Assembly: GCA_024408295.1 (NCBI GenBank)
Contig: JAKSVE010000006.1
Location: forward strand, 1 to 42,757
Length of the DNA: 42,757 bases
Reading direction: 5' to 3'
DNA from: Bacilli bacterium
Lineage (GTDB): Bacteria > Bacillota_I > Bacilli_A > RFN20 > CAG-826
Positions 8,154 to 15,806 of the stretch are shown here, one piece after another. Each line of letters starts with the position of its first letter. Within the stretch, counting starts at the first letter, position 1. The position numbers were made by a program, and so were the translations under genes. The notes beneath the pieces are model-generated. The model had not been told where the DNA came from and did no database searches. It saw nothing but the letters and a program-made list of their open reading frames with translations.

Positions 8154-8182
8154 TTAACAAATTTTGTTCCTTAATATATTAT
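8154..8182 (+). promoter_or_regulatory. Promoter of the TetR-family gene, leaderless type
   Basis: TTAACA (8154-8159, 5 of 6 to consensus), a 17-base spacer and TATTAT (8177-8182, 5 of 6), then six bases to the ATG at 8189. This is the clearest leaderless promoter in the window. Confidence 0.75.
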
Positions 8183-8188
8183 ATTGCT

Positions 8189-8722
8189 ATGGCAAAAATT
8201 GATCGTAGGTTCATCAAAAGCGAAAATGAGATCTTAAAAGCCTTTTCTGCTCTTCTAAATAGGTATGAATTGGCCGATATCTCGATTCAGGATCTTGTAG
8301 AGGAAGCTGATATTAATAAGTCGACTTTTTACCTCCATTATTCCAATTTGGGACAGGTTCTCAACACATTGCAAGATAAGCTGATTACTGATGTTTTTGA
8401 AATTTATCAATCTTCTGATGGCGACTTCTGTCTTTTCTTGGTCCGTCTTATCGATGGCATAAAAAAGAGTAGAAAAATCTATAGAACGGTACTCCTCAAT
8501 TCCACTCAATACTTCTTTGAAAATATATATTCGATTTTTTGGGGATCTTATTCTGAGACTGATTTGAAGAACAAACATTTGGATGTTTCAATTTACTCTC
8601 GCATGTCTCTTATTCACTCCCTTTGCAATATTCTTCTTCTTTGGTGCCAGGGAGGATGTGTTTCTTCTAAAGAGGAAGTTATAGAGCGCCTGAACCGAGA
8701 TATTGAACACTATTTAAAATAG
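8189..8722 (+). CDS. TetR/AcrR-family transcriptional regulator
   Basis: The 177-residue protein has an N-terminal helix-turn-helix with the family signature ISIQDLVEEADINKSTFYLHY (residues ~31-51). A helical ligand domain follows, like that of the DhaS-type TetR subgroup. The true start is 8189: the same frame stays open upstream but would have to run through tRNA-Arg(CCG). No target gene is adjacent, since it lies between two tRNAs. The near-perfect palindrome at 8132-8147 suggests it represses itself. The ligand is unknown. Confidence 0.88.
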   Translation: MAKIDRRFIKSENEILKAFSALLNRYELADISIQDLVEEADINKSTFYLHYSNLGQVLNTLQDKLITDVFEIYQSSDGDFCLFLVRLIDGIKKSRKIYRTVLLNSTQYFFENIYSIFWGSYSETDLKNKHLDVSIYSRMSLIHSLCNILLLWCQGGCVSSKEEVIERLNRDIEHYLK

Positions 8723-8749
8723 ATATTTCCTTTTATATAGAAATCGTTT

Positions 8750-8755
8750 TATAAT
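8750..8755 (+). promoter_or_regulatory. -10 box of tRNA-Leu(CAA)
   Basis: A perfect TATAAT ends eight bases before the tRNA 5' end, the same spacing as at tRNA-Arg(CCG). No convincing -35 is seen. Confidence 0.55.
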
Positions 8756-8763
8756 TTCGGAGC

Positions 8764-8850
8764 GCCCGAATGGTGGAATGGTAGACGCGATGGACTCAAA
8801 ATCCATTATCTGATGAGGATGTGCCGGTTCGAGTCCGGCTTCGGGCACCA
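8764..8850 (+). tRNA. tRNA-Leu (anticodon CAA)
   Basis: An 87-base class II tRNA with encoded CCA. The acceptor is GCCCGAA/TTCGGGC, the anticodon stem is ATGGA/TCCAT, and the loop CTCAAAA gives anticodon CAA. There is a long variable arm, and the structure is intact. Confidence 0.96.
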
Positions 8851-8861
8851 TAGAATGAAAT

Positions 8862-8893
8862 AGGTCTGGTTATAGCCAGGCCTTTTCTTTTTT
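8862..8893 (+). terminator. Terminator of tRNA-Leu(CAA)
   Basis: AGGTCTGG (8862-8869) pairs with CCAGGCCT (8876-8883), followed by TTTCTTTTTT. Confidence 0.8.
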
Positions 8894-8947
8894 CGTGCAA
8901 TACTAAAGTAGTACGCAAATTATTTGTAATAAGGCTGAGAGGTTCTT

Positions 8948-9594
8948 ATGGTGGCATTTGAAGAAATAAAGAAATCAATACATACATTGAAAAGGCAGAC
9001 GAATCACTTAAGGCGTTAGGCTATACAGACATTCGTTTCCGCACGTTACTAAGGTGGCGTCGGATGTCGAATATATTCTTGAAACCTTGGGTTACGATTC
9101 TCATATTGTCGAACTAGGCAAAATTGCCGCATATTTGCATGACATCGGAAATTTGGTAAATAGAACTGACCATTCACAAAGCGGCGCTATTATGGCCTTT
9201 AGAATCTTGGATTATTTGGAGATGGAGCCGTCCGATATTGCTGATGTTGCAACTGCGCTAGGAAACCATGATGAAGGTAGTGGCACACCTGTTAGCCCGA
9301 TTTCTGTAGCCTTGATTTTGGCCGACAAAGCGGATGTAAGAAGATCGAGAACAAGAAACCGCGACACAATGCATTTTGACATTCACGACAGAGTCAATTA
9401 TTCGGTTAAGAAGTCTCAGCTGAAGATTAACTCAGGCCACACAATCATCAAACTTAAACTCGAAATCGATACAAAAATCAGTCCAGTAATGGATTTTTTG
9501 AAATTTTCACAAACCGCATGGTCTTGTGCAGAAAGGCCGCGGAAATGCTGGGTTTAAAGTTCAAACTAATTTTGATGAACAGTCTTTGATGTAG
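8948..9594 (+). pseudogene. HD-domain phosphohydrolase, broken by four -1 frameshifts
   Basis: The translated pieces line up with one known HD-domain family. They are MVAFEEIKK in the first frame; YIEKADESLKALGYT in a second (from 8983); HSFPHVTKVASDVEYILETLGY through YLHDIGN and NHDEGSG in a third (from 9030); EIFTNRMVLCRKAAEMLGLKFKLI in a fourth; and DEQSLM before TAG at 9592-9594. Each junction is explained by loss of one base, near 8974, 9029, 9488 and 9571, mostly in A or T runs. A GAGAGG ribosome binding site still precedes the first ATG. The core frame 9054-9557 alone would make an HD fragment lacking both ends. The parent enzyme would be a metal-dependent phosphohydrolase. Confidence 0.85.
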
Positions 9595-9731
9595 GACTTC
9601 TCTGACGCGCCTACGTTTCACATAACAAATATCTATTCAAACTTGATCGTCAGTGCTAATATATATTCATAAACAAAGCCAACAATGTTAGTTACTCATT
9701 TTGGCGCCATTTAAAAGGGAGAAAAAACAAT

Positions 9732-11801
9732 ATGAAAAAGTCGTCAGCAATTTGGCTTCTTTCCGCAACAATGCTTTTAGCAGCTTGCGGCAAGCCAACC
9801 GACACACCAACTTCTTCAGTCTCTGATGAGCCAGCAAGCTCACAGAAACAGGAAGAGAGCAAGCCAGCTTCAAGCTCAGAAGCAAAGCCATCTTCATCAA
9901 GCAGCGAAGCAAAGCCATCTTCATCAAGCTCAGAGGCTAAGCCAGTTGTTCACAACCACAAGTGGGTTGCAGGAACAAAGACCGGCAAGATCACACCTGA
10001 AACATGTGATGACCACAAGGCATATCGTCTTGACGTCACAGACGCAACAGGTTGGAACAAAGCCGACACAAAGATGAACGGAAAACCAACAGCTGATGGA
10101 CCAACAGCGACATCAGAATCAGTTTGGGAAATCGAAGAAGGCCAGCTTCCAGCAGGTAAGTACGACATCGAAATCGTCGCAAAAATGACATATGCTACCC
10201 ACGGAACCAGAGTCTGGAACAACATGTGGGAAACAGAAACAGAAGCAACAGGCGATAAGGAAACAGAATCACCATATCGTTATTGGGTTGAAGTCGGCGC
10301 TACAAAGTACGATCCAAACGTCAAGGAAACATGGGCTGACATCGGTTTAACAGCAACCGAAATGAATTCAGTCAAGAACGCAACAGGCGTCACAGTTGAC
10401 TACGATCAGACAACAATCAAACTCGAGCACGGTAACATCGGATACTCATTAATCATTGAGTCAGTCCGTTTCGTCCTCATCGAAGCAGCTCCAGCTCAGG
10501 AACCAAAAGAACCAGTCGTTACATATGATGGAATCGACTTAGTCTCAGAAAACAACAAGACAATGGTCAAGATCACCGGTTCAATGGAACACGTTAAGGC
10601 TGCAAACCGCAACTTTGCATTCGCACTCGCTCACAAGAAGGTCGATAGCGTTGATGCTGGCGACGGCGGATTCATCGTCGGTTCAGAAACTCCAGCTGCA
10701 GAAGACTACAAGTATGCTCCAACAGTCAAGGCTGACGGATCATTCGAAGTCAAGGTTGACGTTTCAGAAATGACACTCACAGCAGGTGCATATTCAGTCT
10801 ATGCAGGACCTACAGGATTCTACAAAGACGTCACAGCAACATTAAGAGGCCAGTCAAACGGCTCAGCAGAAGGCAGCCAGATCGGTGGAACAAAGGCAAA
10901 ATCAAATGGATACAAGCTCTACTTCCGTGATGACGTCAACGCATTAATCGCAGACGAACTTCCACCAGTTGAACTTGTCGAAGCATTCTACGAAGCAGGC
11001 ACAGGCGACGACGCTGGCAAGACATATGTCCTTATCGGCGGTGAACTCGGCTGCACAGAAGCTGAATTCAAAGCATACACACCATTCGTACAGTTCCAGA
11101 ATACAAGCAACTGGACAAATACACGTTTAGACAACCAGCCAGGAAAGGTTGATTTAGTTGTTAGAGGAACAAAAGGATACGTCAGAGCAGACGTCTCAAC
11201 TCTTGCTCCAGGCAACTACAACACACACTTAAACATCAAGGCTAACTCACAGGCTGACTGCAAGATGGACGCAGCTCTTGACACAAAGGAAACCCCATTC
11301 TACAACGACGGAAAAGACTGGGCTGTCTACTCAAATCCAGCTGGAACTCAGCCAGCTGAATTCTGGGGTAACTTAGGACTTGTCATCGCAGCACATCCAC
11401 TTGATATCACAGAAAACGTCACATTAATCGAAGCTGAAAACGCACCAACAATCTCAGGTGGACAGGTCACAGCTAAAGAAGAAGGCTCAACAGTCTCCGG
11501 AACTGGATATGTCGCAAACATCAAGAAGGGTTCAAACTGGTGGGAACAGTCAGGATCAATTGACTTCTCTCTCAAGACCGCTGCTGATGCTACATACACA
11601 GTTGAAGTTGCATACAAAGGTGCTGCATTCGAACTCAAGATCGACGGCCAGACTAAGGGCAACTTAGGCGAAGCTGGTGATGCTTGGACAACAATCACAT
11701 CTGATCCGTTCGAACTCACAGCAGGCAAGCACACAATCACAATTGCTGGCGCTTCAAGCACTGCTGCTTCAATCGACTACATTAAGCTCATCAAGGCTTA
11801 A
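9732..11801 (+). CDS. Large lipoprotein with C-terminal carbohydrate-binding-like module
   Basis: The 689-residue protein has a lipoprotein signal with lipobox LAAC (Cys19). A low-complexity Ser/Glu/Lys/Pro linker with SEAKPSSSS repeats spans ~25-70. A beta-rich region follows around 75-255, then a middle region with repeated beta-sandwich character. The C-terminal module (from about residue 560, beginning LIEAENAP) has the look of a CBM6/CBM35 domain, ending in SIDYIKL. It is probably anchored on the outer face of the membrane and binds glycans (inference). AAGGGAG is the ribosome binding site and it ends at a strong terminator. Codons are strongly biased to GTC, CTC, ACA, CCA and TCA, which suggests high expression. 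No catalytic domain is recognised. Confidence 0.82.
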   Translation: MKKSSAIWLLSATMLLAACGKPTDTPTSSVSDEPASSQKQEESKPASSSEAKPSSSSSEAKPSSSSSEAKPVVHNHKWVAGTKTGKITPETCDDHKAYRLDVTDATGWNKADTKMNGKPTADGPTATSESVWEIEEGQLPAGKYDIEIVAKMTYATHGTRVWNNMWETETEATGDKETESPYRYWVEVGATKYDPNVKETWADIGLTATEMNSVKNATGVTVDYDQTTIKLEHGNIGYSLIIESVRFVLIEAAPAQEPKEPVVTYDGIDLVSENNKTMVKITGSMEHVKAANRNFAFALAHKKVDSVDAGDGGFIVGSETPAAEDYKYAPTVKADGSFEVKVDVSEMTLTAGAYSVYAGPTGFYKDVTATLRGQSNGSAEGSQIGGTKAKSNGYKLYFRDDVNALIADELPPVELVEAFYEAGTGDDAGKTYVLIGGELGCTEAEFKAYTPFVQFQNTSNWTNTRLDNQPGKVDLVVRGTKGYVRADVSTLAPGNYNTHLNIKANSQADCKMDAALDTKETPFYNDGKDWAVYSNPAGTQPAEFWGNLGLVIAAHPLDITENVTLIEAENAPTISGGQVTAKEEGSTVSGTGYVANIKKGSNWWEQSGSIDFSLKTAADATYTVEVAYKGAAFELKIDGQTKGNLGEAGDAWTTITSDPFELTAGKHTITIAGASSTAASIDYIKLIKA
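9876..9935 (+). repeat. 27-base tandem repeat encoding SEAKPSSSS
   Basis: About two and a half copies of a 27-base unit encode the nine-residue linker repeat of the lipoprotein at 9732. Copy number may vary between strains by slippage. Confidence 0.75.
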
Positions 11802-11820
11802 TCAAAGTAGATTAAACACA

Positions 11821-11853
11821 AAACGGACTCTGTCAAAAGGGTCCGTTTTTTTG
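11821..11853 (+). terminator. Terminator of the large lipoprotein gene
   Basis: AAACGGAC (11821-11828) pairs with GTCCGTTT (11841-11848), followed by TTTTT. Confidence 0.9.
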
Positions 11854-11928
11854 TTTGCCAAATCATCGGCCTGCTTGCAAACAAATCGGTTTTTCTGATT
11901 CTTCTCCCTAACAATGTTTATTCGTTTG

Positions 11929-11937
11929 TGATATAAA
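11929..11937 (+). promoter_or_regulatory. Extended -10 promoter of the Memo-AMMECR1 gene, leaderless type
   Basis: TGA directly precedes TATAAA (11932-11937), an extended -10. Six bases then lead to the ATG at 11944. There is no ribosome binding site. Confidence 0.6.
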
Positions 11938-11943
11938 AATGGT

Positions 11944-13326
11944 ATGTCTATATTAGCAGCATTTATTACACCTCATCCCGTCACTTCCATTCCGGAAATC
12001 GGAAAAGGAGAAGAGGACATTATCTACAAAACCGTCGCGTCTTTAGAAAGAGTTGGCAAAAGGATTGCACAGCTTGAGCCTGATACGATTGTTTTGATTA
12101 GCGCTCACGCAGAATCATATTCTGACTACTTTCAAATTAGTGATGGTGACGTTGCAATCGGGTCTTTGGCGCGTTTTGGTGGGGCTAATATCACTTTTAG
12201 AAATTATTACGACAGACGTTTCGTCAAGGCTCTATGTGAAATGTGTGAAGAGGAAGGCTTCCCTGCAGGAATTGATTCGGAAGTTCACCATTATCTCGAC
12301 CACGGAACGATGATTCCTCTATATTTTATTAATCAGCAATACAGGGCATACAATCTAGTGCGTCTTGGTATATCCGGCACTAGTTTGCATTCTCATTATA
12401 GACTCGGAGAGCTCATCAAAAAGGTGTCGAATAAGCTCGGAAGGAAGACTGTTGTTGTCGCTTCCGGCGATTTATCTCATTGCCTTACCCATGATGCTCC
12501 TTATGGATTTAATGAGATGGGCGTTAAGTATGACACCAGAATGATTAAATCTCTCGAAACTGCCAATTTTATGGATTTATTTGGTTTCGGTGAGGATTTG
12601 ATAGATATTTCGAAGCAGTGTATCCATAGAGCGGCATGTATCATGGCTGGCATTTTGGATAGACAATCAATAGAAACGAAAATCTATTCATATGAAAAAC
12701 CACAGGGTGTTGGACTATGTGTAGCAGAATTTGTCACAGGCGGAATGGATGCCTCTAGAGCGTTTGGCGACATATATCGTTCAAGACAACTTATGGAAGT
12801 GGATAGAGTCAAGCAAAACGAAGACGAGTATGTTAAGTTGGCAAGACAGGCAATCGAGAATTATGTCAAGACCTCCACAAAGCTAAGAATCCCGTCAAAC
12901 ATTCCATCTGAGATGCTTGGGGAGTCCAAAGGAGTATTTGTCACGATAAGACAAAACGGAGCCTTACGCGGCTGTTTAGGCTCAACAAAACCGATAGCCA
13001 AGAATTTGGCACAGGAAATTATCACGAATGCCATGAAAGCTGCGACCGAGGATCCTAGATTCGATGAGTTAAATGAAGAGGACCTCCCATATATCTTTAT
13101 ATCGGTCGATGTTATTTATGATCTGATCGAGGTTAAGTCTGTTACGGATCTTGATCCAAAGATTTATGGAGTGGTGGTGGAGCAAGGGAAACGCCACGCT
13201 ACTCTTCTTCCTGGACTTGCAAGTGTCACTACTTCAGAAGAGCAACTCGCTCTCGCAAAAAGAAAAGCAGGCATTCCTCAAAACGAGAAATGCAGGCTTT
13301 ATAGATTTAGTGTTCAGCATCATTAA
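11944..13326 (+). CDS. Memo (LigB-like) - AMMECR1 fusion protein
   Basis: The 460-residue protein joins the AmmeMemoRadiSam B and A parts in one chain. Residues 1-265 form a class III extradiol-dioxygenase-like (Memo/LigB) domain, with ITPHPV, LISAHAES and SGDLSHCLTHDAP carrying the likely metal-binding histidines. Residues ~285-456 form an AMMECR1 domain with its signature RGCLGS near 341-346. The system's radical SAM partner is not in this window. The biochemical role of the system is unsettled; a redox modification has been proposed. It starts without a Shine-Dalgarno sequence, six bases after the -10. Its stop overlaps the convergent GNAT gene by 4 bases. Confidence 0.93.
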   Translation: MSILAAFITPHPVTSIPEIGKGEEDIIYKTVASLERVGKRIAQLEPDTIVLISAHAESYSDYFQISDGDVAIGSLARFGGANITFRNYYDRRFVKALCEMCEEEGFPAGIDSEVHHYLDHGTMIPLYFINQQYRAYNLVRLGISGTSLHSHYRLGELIKKVSNKLGRKTVVVASGDLSHCLTHDAPYGFNEMGVKYDTRMIKSLETANFMDLFGFGEDLIDISKQCIHRAACIMAGILDRQSIETKIYSYEKPQGVGLCVAEFVTGGMDASRAFGDIYRSRQLMEVDRVKQNEDEYVKLARQAIENYVKTSTKLRIPSNIPSEMLGESKGVFVTIRQNGALRGCLGSTKPIAKNLAQEIITNAMKAATEDPRFDELNEEDLPYIFISVDVIYDLIEVKSVTDLDPKIYGVVVEQGKRHATLLPGLASVTTSEEQLALAKRKAGIPQNEKCRLYRFSVQHH

Positions 13327-13760
13327 TCTCGCTTCTTGCGGGATTTTTTAACGCGCAAAACCCTCATCATTTCGATTTTTTGCACAGAATTCTCCTCGAT
13401 TATTTCTCCGCCGAGATGCTCTGTAAACCCTAGTTTCTTGTAGTGTTTTTCGAACTCTGGGGCCACTCTGATTAAAGAGTTCATCCCACCGATTTCTCTG
13501 ATTTTGGTTTCCGCAAATCTCAAGGTATATTGCGCAATCATCTGATGCCTTAGTGGCTGAAGGACAGCAATGTTTTGCACCAAGTAGTTTTCAGGGTCTA
13601 CTTCGACTATTTCGCAACAGGAAATAGGCGTGCTATTTAACATCACAGTTAGATAAATGGTGTATGTCTCCTTGTTTGGTTCAATTTCATTCTTGAAGAC
13701 GGAGTTCCACACTGAGAGAAACTCGTTGGATGGCTTATATTCGAATTTCGGTGTTACCAT
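13323..13760 (-). CDS. GNAT-family N-acetyltransferase
   Basis: The 145-residue protein has the GNAT fold. The region VQNIAVLQPLRHQMIAQYTL (~71-90) is the acetyl-CoA pyrophosphate-binding motif in degenerate form, and HYKKLGF (~118-124) is the typical late motif. The acceptor substrate is not predictable. The frame stays open upstream to 13844, but the start at 13760 fits the leaderless pattern and avoids overlap with the divergent gene. It ends convergent with the Memo-AMMECR1 gene, overlapping it by 4 bases. Confidence 0.8.
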   Translation of the reverse strand: MVTPKFEYKPSNEFLSVWNSVFKNEIEPNKETYTIYLTVMLNSTPISCCEIVEVDPENYLVQNIAVLQPLRHQMIAQYTLRFAETKIREIGGMNSLIRVAPEFEKHYKKLGFTEHLGGEIIEENSVQKIEMMRVLRVKKSRKKRD

Positions 13761-13766
13761 GCATGC

Positions 13767-13796
13767 ATTGTATTCTATTTTTAGGAGACATGTCCA
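13767..13796 (-). promoter_or_regulatory. Promoter of the GNAT gene, leaderless type
   Basis: On the minus strand, TGGACA (5 of 6 to consensus), an 18-base spacer and TACAAT (5 of 6), then six bases to the ATG ending at 13760. Confidence 0.7.
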
Positions 13797-13818
13797 AACT
13801 TTTATAAAGTTGAGTTTG

Positions 13819-13827
13819 TGATACACT
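13819..13827 (+). promoter_or_regulatory. Extended -10 promoter of the membrane protein gene at 13834, leaderless type
   Basis: TGA precedes TACACT (13822-13827), and six bases lead to the ATG at 13834. It is divergent from the GNAT promoter; the two start codons are 73 bases apart. Confidence 0.6.
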
Positions 13828-13833
13828 AATGGC

Positions 13834-14457
13834 ATGAACATCAAGAACCTTTTTAAAGATTATAGAAAACTGCTCGCAATCACATTTGCGATTTTAGGAG
13901 CTGCATTTGTTGTTGCTGATTTTGGTGTAAGTATCACCATGTCCTATATGGCTCATGACTATTCGTCTAATGTCGTGTTCACGTTCATAAACTTCGCTAT
14001 TATGTGTTTGGTCTGCTTTCATTTGCTAAACGGTAATATAAATAGCAATTATTCTGCCTATCGTGGGATGGCCATGTTTATTTTCCTTATTACCTTTGGC
14101 TATGCTGAAACCGTATTGATCAACGCTCCATTACTGGTTGCTAGTATTATCAATTTCGATATTATCACCCTTGCCGTTTTGCTTCTCATGATTGGTGCGG
14201 TAGTGGTTGGCATTCTATCTTATATTCGCGTTAGGAGATTCCTTTATAGAAGAAACGTCACATATAGATCTCTATTTTGGCTCACATTTGCGTTTACTGC
14301 GATTGTGGTTGTTTCCTCGCTACTCCTTACGGTTCTTCTGATAATACTCAACGGTTCGTTTAAACCAAGTTATCTGGATTATGCAAGCTTAGGCGATGCT
14401 TTCCTATCGATATCGGTCTTGTTTACCGTCACAAGACTTAGTCCTAGATATTATTAG
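13834..14457 (+). CDS. Integral membrane protein, unknown function
   Basis: The 207-residue protein has about six predicted membrane helices (residues ~13-36, ~43-62, ~71-90, ~98-125, ~142-170, ~180-200). A basic loop (YIRVRRFLYRRNVTYR) lies before the fifth. There are no recognisable catalytic or transport motifs. It is divergent from the GNAT gene and followed by tRNA-Thr. No Shine-Dalgarno sequence is seen; the start is set by the -10 spacing. Confidence 0.75.
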   Translation: MNIKNLFKDYRKLLAITFAILGAAFVVADFGVSITMSYMAHDYSSNVVFTFINFAIMCLVCFHLLNGNINSNYSAYRGMAMFIFLITFGYAETVLINAPLLVASIINFDIITLAVLLLMIGAVVVGILSYIRVRRFLYRRNVTYRSLFWLTFAFTAIVVVSSLLLTVLLIILNGSFKPSYLDYASLGDAFLSISVLFTVTRLSPRYY

Positions 14458-14462
14458 TTTTC

Positions 14463-14491
14463 TTGTTAGTTTGACTGACTTAGTCTATATT
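14463..14491 (+). promoter_or_regulatory. Promoter of tRNA-Thr
   Basis: TTGTTA (14463-14468), a 17-base spacer and TATATT (14486-14491), ending nine bases before the tRNA. Confidence 0.6.
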
Positions 14492-14500
14492 TATCTAGCC

Positions 14501-14576
14501 GCCGACTTAGCTCAGTTGGTAGAGCAGCTCCCTCGTAAAGAGCAGGTCGCTGGTTCGAGTCCGGTAGTCGGCACCA
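14501..14576 (+). tRNA. tRNA-Thr (anticodon CGT), with C31-A39 mismatch
   Basis: A 76-base cloverleaf with encoded CCA. The acceptor is GCCGACT/AGTCGGC and the loop CTCGTAA gives anticodon CGT. The anticodon stem GCTCC/AGAGC has a C-A mismatch at the pair closing the loop. The T-stem GCTGG/CCGGT has two G-U pairs. The other arms are normal. Confidence 0.9.
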
Positions 14577-14583
14577 TTTAAGA

Positions 14584-14609
14584 AATCAGCCGCAAGGTTG
14601 ATTTTTTAT
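14584..14609 (+). terminator. Terminator of tRNA-Thr
   Basis: AATCAGCC (14584-14591) pairs with GGTTGATT (14596-14603), followed by TTTT. Confidence 0.85.
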
Positions 14610-14618
14610 AATTTGCTC

Positions 14619-14647
14619 TTGTCTAATTAATCTTTAGTGCATATAAT
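14619..14647 (+). promoter_or_regulatory. Promoter of tRNA-Val
   Basis: TTGTCT (14619-14624), a 17-base spacer and TATAAT (14642-14647), 40 bases before the tRNA. Confidence 0.65.
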
Positions 14648-14687
14648 ACCTTTCGCGTTAATCGAGAGGTTAACGGAACATACATCT

Positions 14688-14763
14688 GGGTGTTTAGCTC
14701 AGCTGGGAGAGCATCTGTTTGACGTACAGAAGGTCAGGGGTTCGATTCCCTTAGCACCCACCA
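14688..14763 (+). tRNA. tRNA-Val (anticodon GAC)
   Basis: A 76-base cloverleaf with encoded CCA. The acceptor is GGGTGTT/AGCACCC, the anticodon stem is TCTGT/ACAGA, and the loop TTGACGT gives anticodon GAC. Confidence 0.95.
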
Positions 14764-14775
14764 GATGAATAAGAT

Positions 14776-14799
14776 AACGTCCGAGAGGACGTTTTTTCT
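14776..14799 (+). terminator. Terminator of tRNA-Val
   Basis: AACGTCC (14776-14782), loop GAGA, GGACGTT (14787-14793), then TTTTC. Confidence 0.9.
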
Positions 14800-14865
14800 T
14801 TGTTTAGCTCTTTATTGAGCTGAACAATTGTTTTACAATAGGTCACGAGTTCTAGGAGAAAAATT

Positions 14866-15105
14866 ATGCCAGTCACAAAAGCAGCACCAACAAAGGTCTA
14901 TCATGTTTCTCAGACCGAAGATAAGACAATGTGGAGAGTCACACTTGCCGGAGGATCAAAACTCGATAGCGGCAAAGCTAAGATCATAAAGACTTTTAAG
15001 ACACAGAAAGAAGCAATCGCATACGCTGAATCTCTTGGCGATGGAGAGAACACCGTTTTAGTTCACAAGAAGGGCTCAAATGGCGGTGGCATCCGTAAGC
15101 ACTAA
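14866..15105 (+). CDS. DUF2188-like small protein
   Basis: The 79-residue soluble protein resembles DUF2188 proteins. It has KVYHVSQTEDKTMWRVTL, a conserved acidic-helix segment TQKEAIAYAESLGDGEN, and a C-terminal VLVHKKGSNGGGIRKH. It is very basic at the C-terminus. Family function is not established; nucleic-acid association is a guess. AGGAG precedes the ATG with good spacing, and TACAAT at 14834-14839 may be the -10. It is expressed alone between tRNA-Val and tRNA-Gly. Confidence 0.78.
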   Translation: MPVTKAAPTKVYHVSQTEDKTMWRVTLAGGSKLDSGKAKIIKTFKTQKEAIAYAESLGDGENTVLVHKKGSNGGGIRKH

Positions 15106-15144
15106 TCTATTTTAATCCAAAGACCTTTATATTGAGGTTTTTGT

Positions 15145-15218
15145 GCACCTGTAATTTAGTGGTAGAATTCCATCTTCCCAAGTTGGCTGTACGGGTTCGA
15201 TTCCCGCCAGGTGCTCCA
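15145..15218 (+). tRNA. tRNA-Gly (anticodon CCC), with stem mismatches
   Basis: A 74-base cloverleaf with encoded CCA. The acceptor is GCACCTG/CAGGTGC and the loop TTCCCAA gives anticodon CCC. The anticodon stem CCATC/GTTGG has a U-U mismatch at 30-40, the T-stem ACGGG/CCCGC has an A-C mismatch at its outer pair, and the D-stem is AT-rich. It is probably still a tRNA but structurally weak. Confidence 0.87.
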
Positions 15219-15227
15219 ATCATATTA

Positions 15228-15251
15228 AAACGGCCTTTTGCGGCCGTTTTT
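15228..15251 (+). terminator. Terminator of tRNA-Gly(CCC)
   Basis: AAACGGCC (15228-15235) pairs with GGCCGTTT (15242-15249), followed by TT. Confidence 0.85.
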
Positions 15252-15254
15252 CAC

Positions 15255-15791
15255 TTATTTTCTCGATTTTTTCTTGTTGTGTTTCTCTTTTCTTTCTTCT
15301 CTAGACTTTATTCTTTTTGCGAGTTTTGCCGTCGCTATTATGAATGAGACAAGACCAAATATTATAGAGATTACGGAGAAGCTTGCGACGATGATGTCGT
15401 ATAAAGGTTTTCCGATGAGGTTGAATAGAAGCATTATCGGCACAATCACCTTAATTACTTTGATTAAATATTTGGTGTTGTAGACGGTTTCCTTTATGGC
15501 CCAATCATCTTTCCCTTTCAGTCTTGCTCTTAGAAGGATGTAGTAGAGGAGCAGCACAACTAAATACATAGAGGATGCCACCATGAGTATTATGACTGGG
15601 ATGGTAAAACCACTAGATAGAATTTTGAAAAGAATGCCTATCAGAGAGAAAGCAAGTGTAGCCAATAATATTGATGCGCTCCATATGAATTTGATGATGT
15701 TTATTCCGTTGGAAAACGCCTTTTTTGGCTTTGTTATAAACATGTCGAGTATGGAATTGTCTTCTCTTTCTTCCGCAATTTCTTTTCTCAT
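15255..15791 (-). CDS. Integral membrane protein, unknown function
   Basis: The 178-residue protein has about four predicted membrane helices (residues ~30-58, ~64-88, ~113-132, ~133-155). The C-terminal tail is strongly basic (KLAKRIKSREERKEKHNKKKSRK). The positive tail probably faces the cytoplasm. I do not recognise the family. It has no ribosome binding site; an extended -10 lies six bases upstream of the ATG. The gene ends a few bases from the tRNA-Gly terminator, which may serve both strands. Confidence 0.75.
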   Translation of the reverse strand: MRKEIAEEREDNSILDMFITKPKKAFSNGINIIKFIWSASILLATLAFSLIGILFKILSSGFTIPVIILMVASSMYLVVLLLYYILLRARLKGKDDWAIKETVYNTKYLIKVIKVIVPIMLLFNLIGKPLYDIIVASFSVISIIFGLVSFIIATAKLAKRIKSREERKEKHNKKKSRK

Positions 15792-15797
15792 AGTGAA

Positions 15798-15806
15798 ATT
15801 ATCTCA
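15798..15806 (-). promoter_or_regulatory. Extended -10 promoter of the 178-residue membrane protein, leaderless type
   Basis: On the minus strand, TGA precedes GATAAT, followed by six bases (TTCACT) and the ATG at 15791. The -35 is weak. Confidence 0.55.

Noticed and set aside
7997-8188. Upstream extension of the TetR reading frame
   Set aside because: It would run through tRNA-Arg(CCG); the ATG at 8189 fits the promoter and the family length.
14396-14581. Open frame over the end of the membrane protein and tRNA-Thr
   Set aside because: It overlaps a tRNA and a real gene and has no protein signature.
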